A stretch of 64,000 nt of DNA from G963664585 sp963664585. GTDB taxonomy: Bacteria > Bacillota > Clostridia > Oscillospirales > Ruminococcaceae. The stretch lies in the NCBI GenBank assembly GCA_963664585.2, contig CAXXEO010000019.1:1-64000 (forward strand), written 5' to 3'. Shown in pieces: positions 63,263 through 64,000 of the stretch (position 1 is the first letter of the stretch; each line of letters begins with the position of its first letter). The notes below the pieces were generated by a model, which had not been told where the DNA came from, ran no database searches, and saw only the letters and a program-made list of their open reading frames with translations. The position numbers were made by a program, and so were the translations under genes.

Positions 63263-63734
63263 ATATAGGTTTGATGTTTTGAGGTATATTATACCATCAC
63301 CCTGTGTTTATGGTATAATCGTGCATTGGCGCTGGCTCCCCAGAAGAGGAAGAGCCGCATGGGTATAAAAAGTGATTTACCACTTATTATACCAGTTTTA
63401 TTTCCAAAATTCAACGCGAAGCTCGGATGAAGTGAAATCCTGTTCAAATGCACCTTTTTGGCTTCATTTTCTTCCAATCACAGGCAATGCAAGAGATGAA
63501 TGTCCTTATTATTCAGAAACATTATGAAGAGATTGTACTTGAAAAACACAGGCGCAATGAGATACACTGAAGAAAATAACTGTACCCGACAGCTTATATA
63601 ATAGTCTGATGAATTCAAGTCTTTTTGAAATCGCCTTTAATGACCGTATTTCCTCCCATCTGTAGGAGGGGAAATAGAATTTAATAAATGATTTTTAAAG
63701 GAAAATAGTTTGAGACAGTGAAGGAGTGTCAATC
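63263..63734. other. intergenic region between metG and a peptidase gene
   Basis: About 470 bp without a gene. It holds an inverted repeat TATACCAT ... ATGGTATA (~63289-63316) at the probable metG promoter and a hairpin ATTTCCTCCC / GGAGGGGAAAT (63648-63675) before the peptidase gene. A 62-codon minus frame at 63289-63477 is not supported. Confidence 0.45.
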
Positions 63735-64000
63735 ATGGTATTCTATGTTTTACTCGCACTTATCGCGGTTTCGGCAATTATTTGTTTCTTCAATGCAGCC
63801 AGAGTAAAACGCCCACCTAAGCCCGAATGCTGGCAGGGCGCACAGGATGTCGATGTCCTTGGGGCGGCCCGGAGACTAAGCGGCGCAATCACCTTTCAAA
63901 CGGTATCCTATACAGACACGACAAAGATGGACTTCCATGAATTTTTAAACTTCCACTGTTATCTGAAGGAACAGTATCCACTGGTACATAACAACCTTAC
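63735..64000 (+). CDS. M20-family peptidase, N-terminal part (runs off the window)
   Basis: ATG 63735 after AAGGAGTG, open to the window end, 88 residues. One N-terminal membrane segment (VFYVLLALIAVSAIICFF), then DVLGAARRLSGAITFQTVSY and FLNFHCYLKEQYPLVHN. This start matches membrane-anchored M20 carboxypeptidases of the CPS1/PM20D1 kind. The catalytic part lies beyond the window, so activity cannot be judged. Confidence 0.65.
   Translation, partial: MVFYVLLALIAVSAIICFFNAARVKRPPKPECWQGAQDVDVLGAARRLSGAITFQTVSYTDTTKMDFHEFLNFHCYLKEQYPLVHNNL

Overview
This 64 kb window looks like a chromosomal piece of an anaerobic, spore-forming Firmicute of the class Clostridia. The evidence is the Firmicutes-type nusA operon (rimP-nusA-ylxR-ylxQ-infB-rbfA-nrnA-truB-ribF-rpsO-pnp), a spoVT gene, strong AAGGAGG ribosome binding sites with frequent TTG/GTG starts, an adenosylcobamide pathway under a cobalamin riboswitch, and many redox and signalling genes. 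I saw no tRNA, rRNA or CRISPR array.

Layout. 0.2-1.5 kb: a YibE/F membrane protein. 2-9.2 kb: a c-di-GMP/two-component block (PAS/GAF-GGDEF-HD-GYP protein, 5TM-PAS histidine kinase, REC-HD-GYP regulator). 9.3-11.6 kb: a divergent redox locus with a split permease, one half fused to a ferredoxin, plus a cupin and a Crp/Fnr regulator. 11.9-14.4 kb: two zinc-ribbon membrane proteins around an IS30-like element. 14.8-17.7 kb: a two-component system divergent from a secreted DUF2680-type protein. 18-19.4 kb: a mini-thioredoxin and a full-length permease. 19.9-24.3 kb: degV (frameshifted), a thioredoxin-reductase-like flavoprotein, a second IS30-like copy and a second Crp/Fnr regulator. 24.7-29 kb: a PLP deaminase/desulfhydrase, a flavodoxin-like protein, an HD hydrolase and a MATE transporter.

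29-41 kb is a cobalamin operon: riboswitch, cbiET, cbiA, cobT, cobU, cobS, a short cobU-like gene, cobC, cbiB, cobD, an archaeal-type phosphoglycerate mutase homologue, cobQ and cobO. It covers the late ring, adenosylation and nucleotide-loop steps. 41.1 kb: spoVT. 42-53.8 kb: the translation/RNA operon. 54-64 kb: a CBS/CorC membrane protein, proBA, a membrane-anchored unknown, gdhA, metG-tatD, and the start of an M20-type peptidase.

Two window-wide patterns stand out. (1) About seven copies of a ~106-bp palindromic, MITE-like repeat (GC-rich central hairpin, TATAG...CTATA ends) are scattered in intergenic DNA. Both IS30-like elements sit inside copies of it, each 7 bp from a terminus and flanked by a 4-bp direct repeat. 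(2) At least eleven single-base frameshifts, nearly all +1 in short homopolymers and clustered at 39-45 kb, interrupt cobQ, spoVT, rimP, nusA, ylxR and infB. Several of these genes are essential, so I treat the shifts as probable sequence errors and give reconstructed full-length genes.
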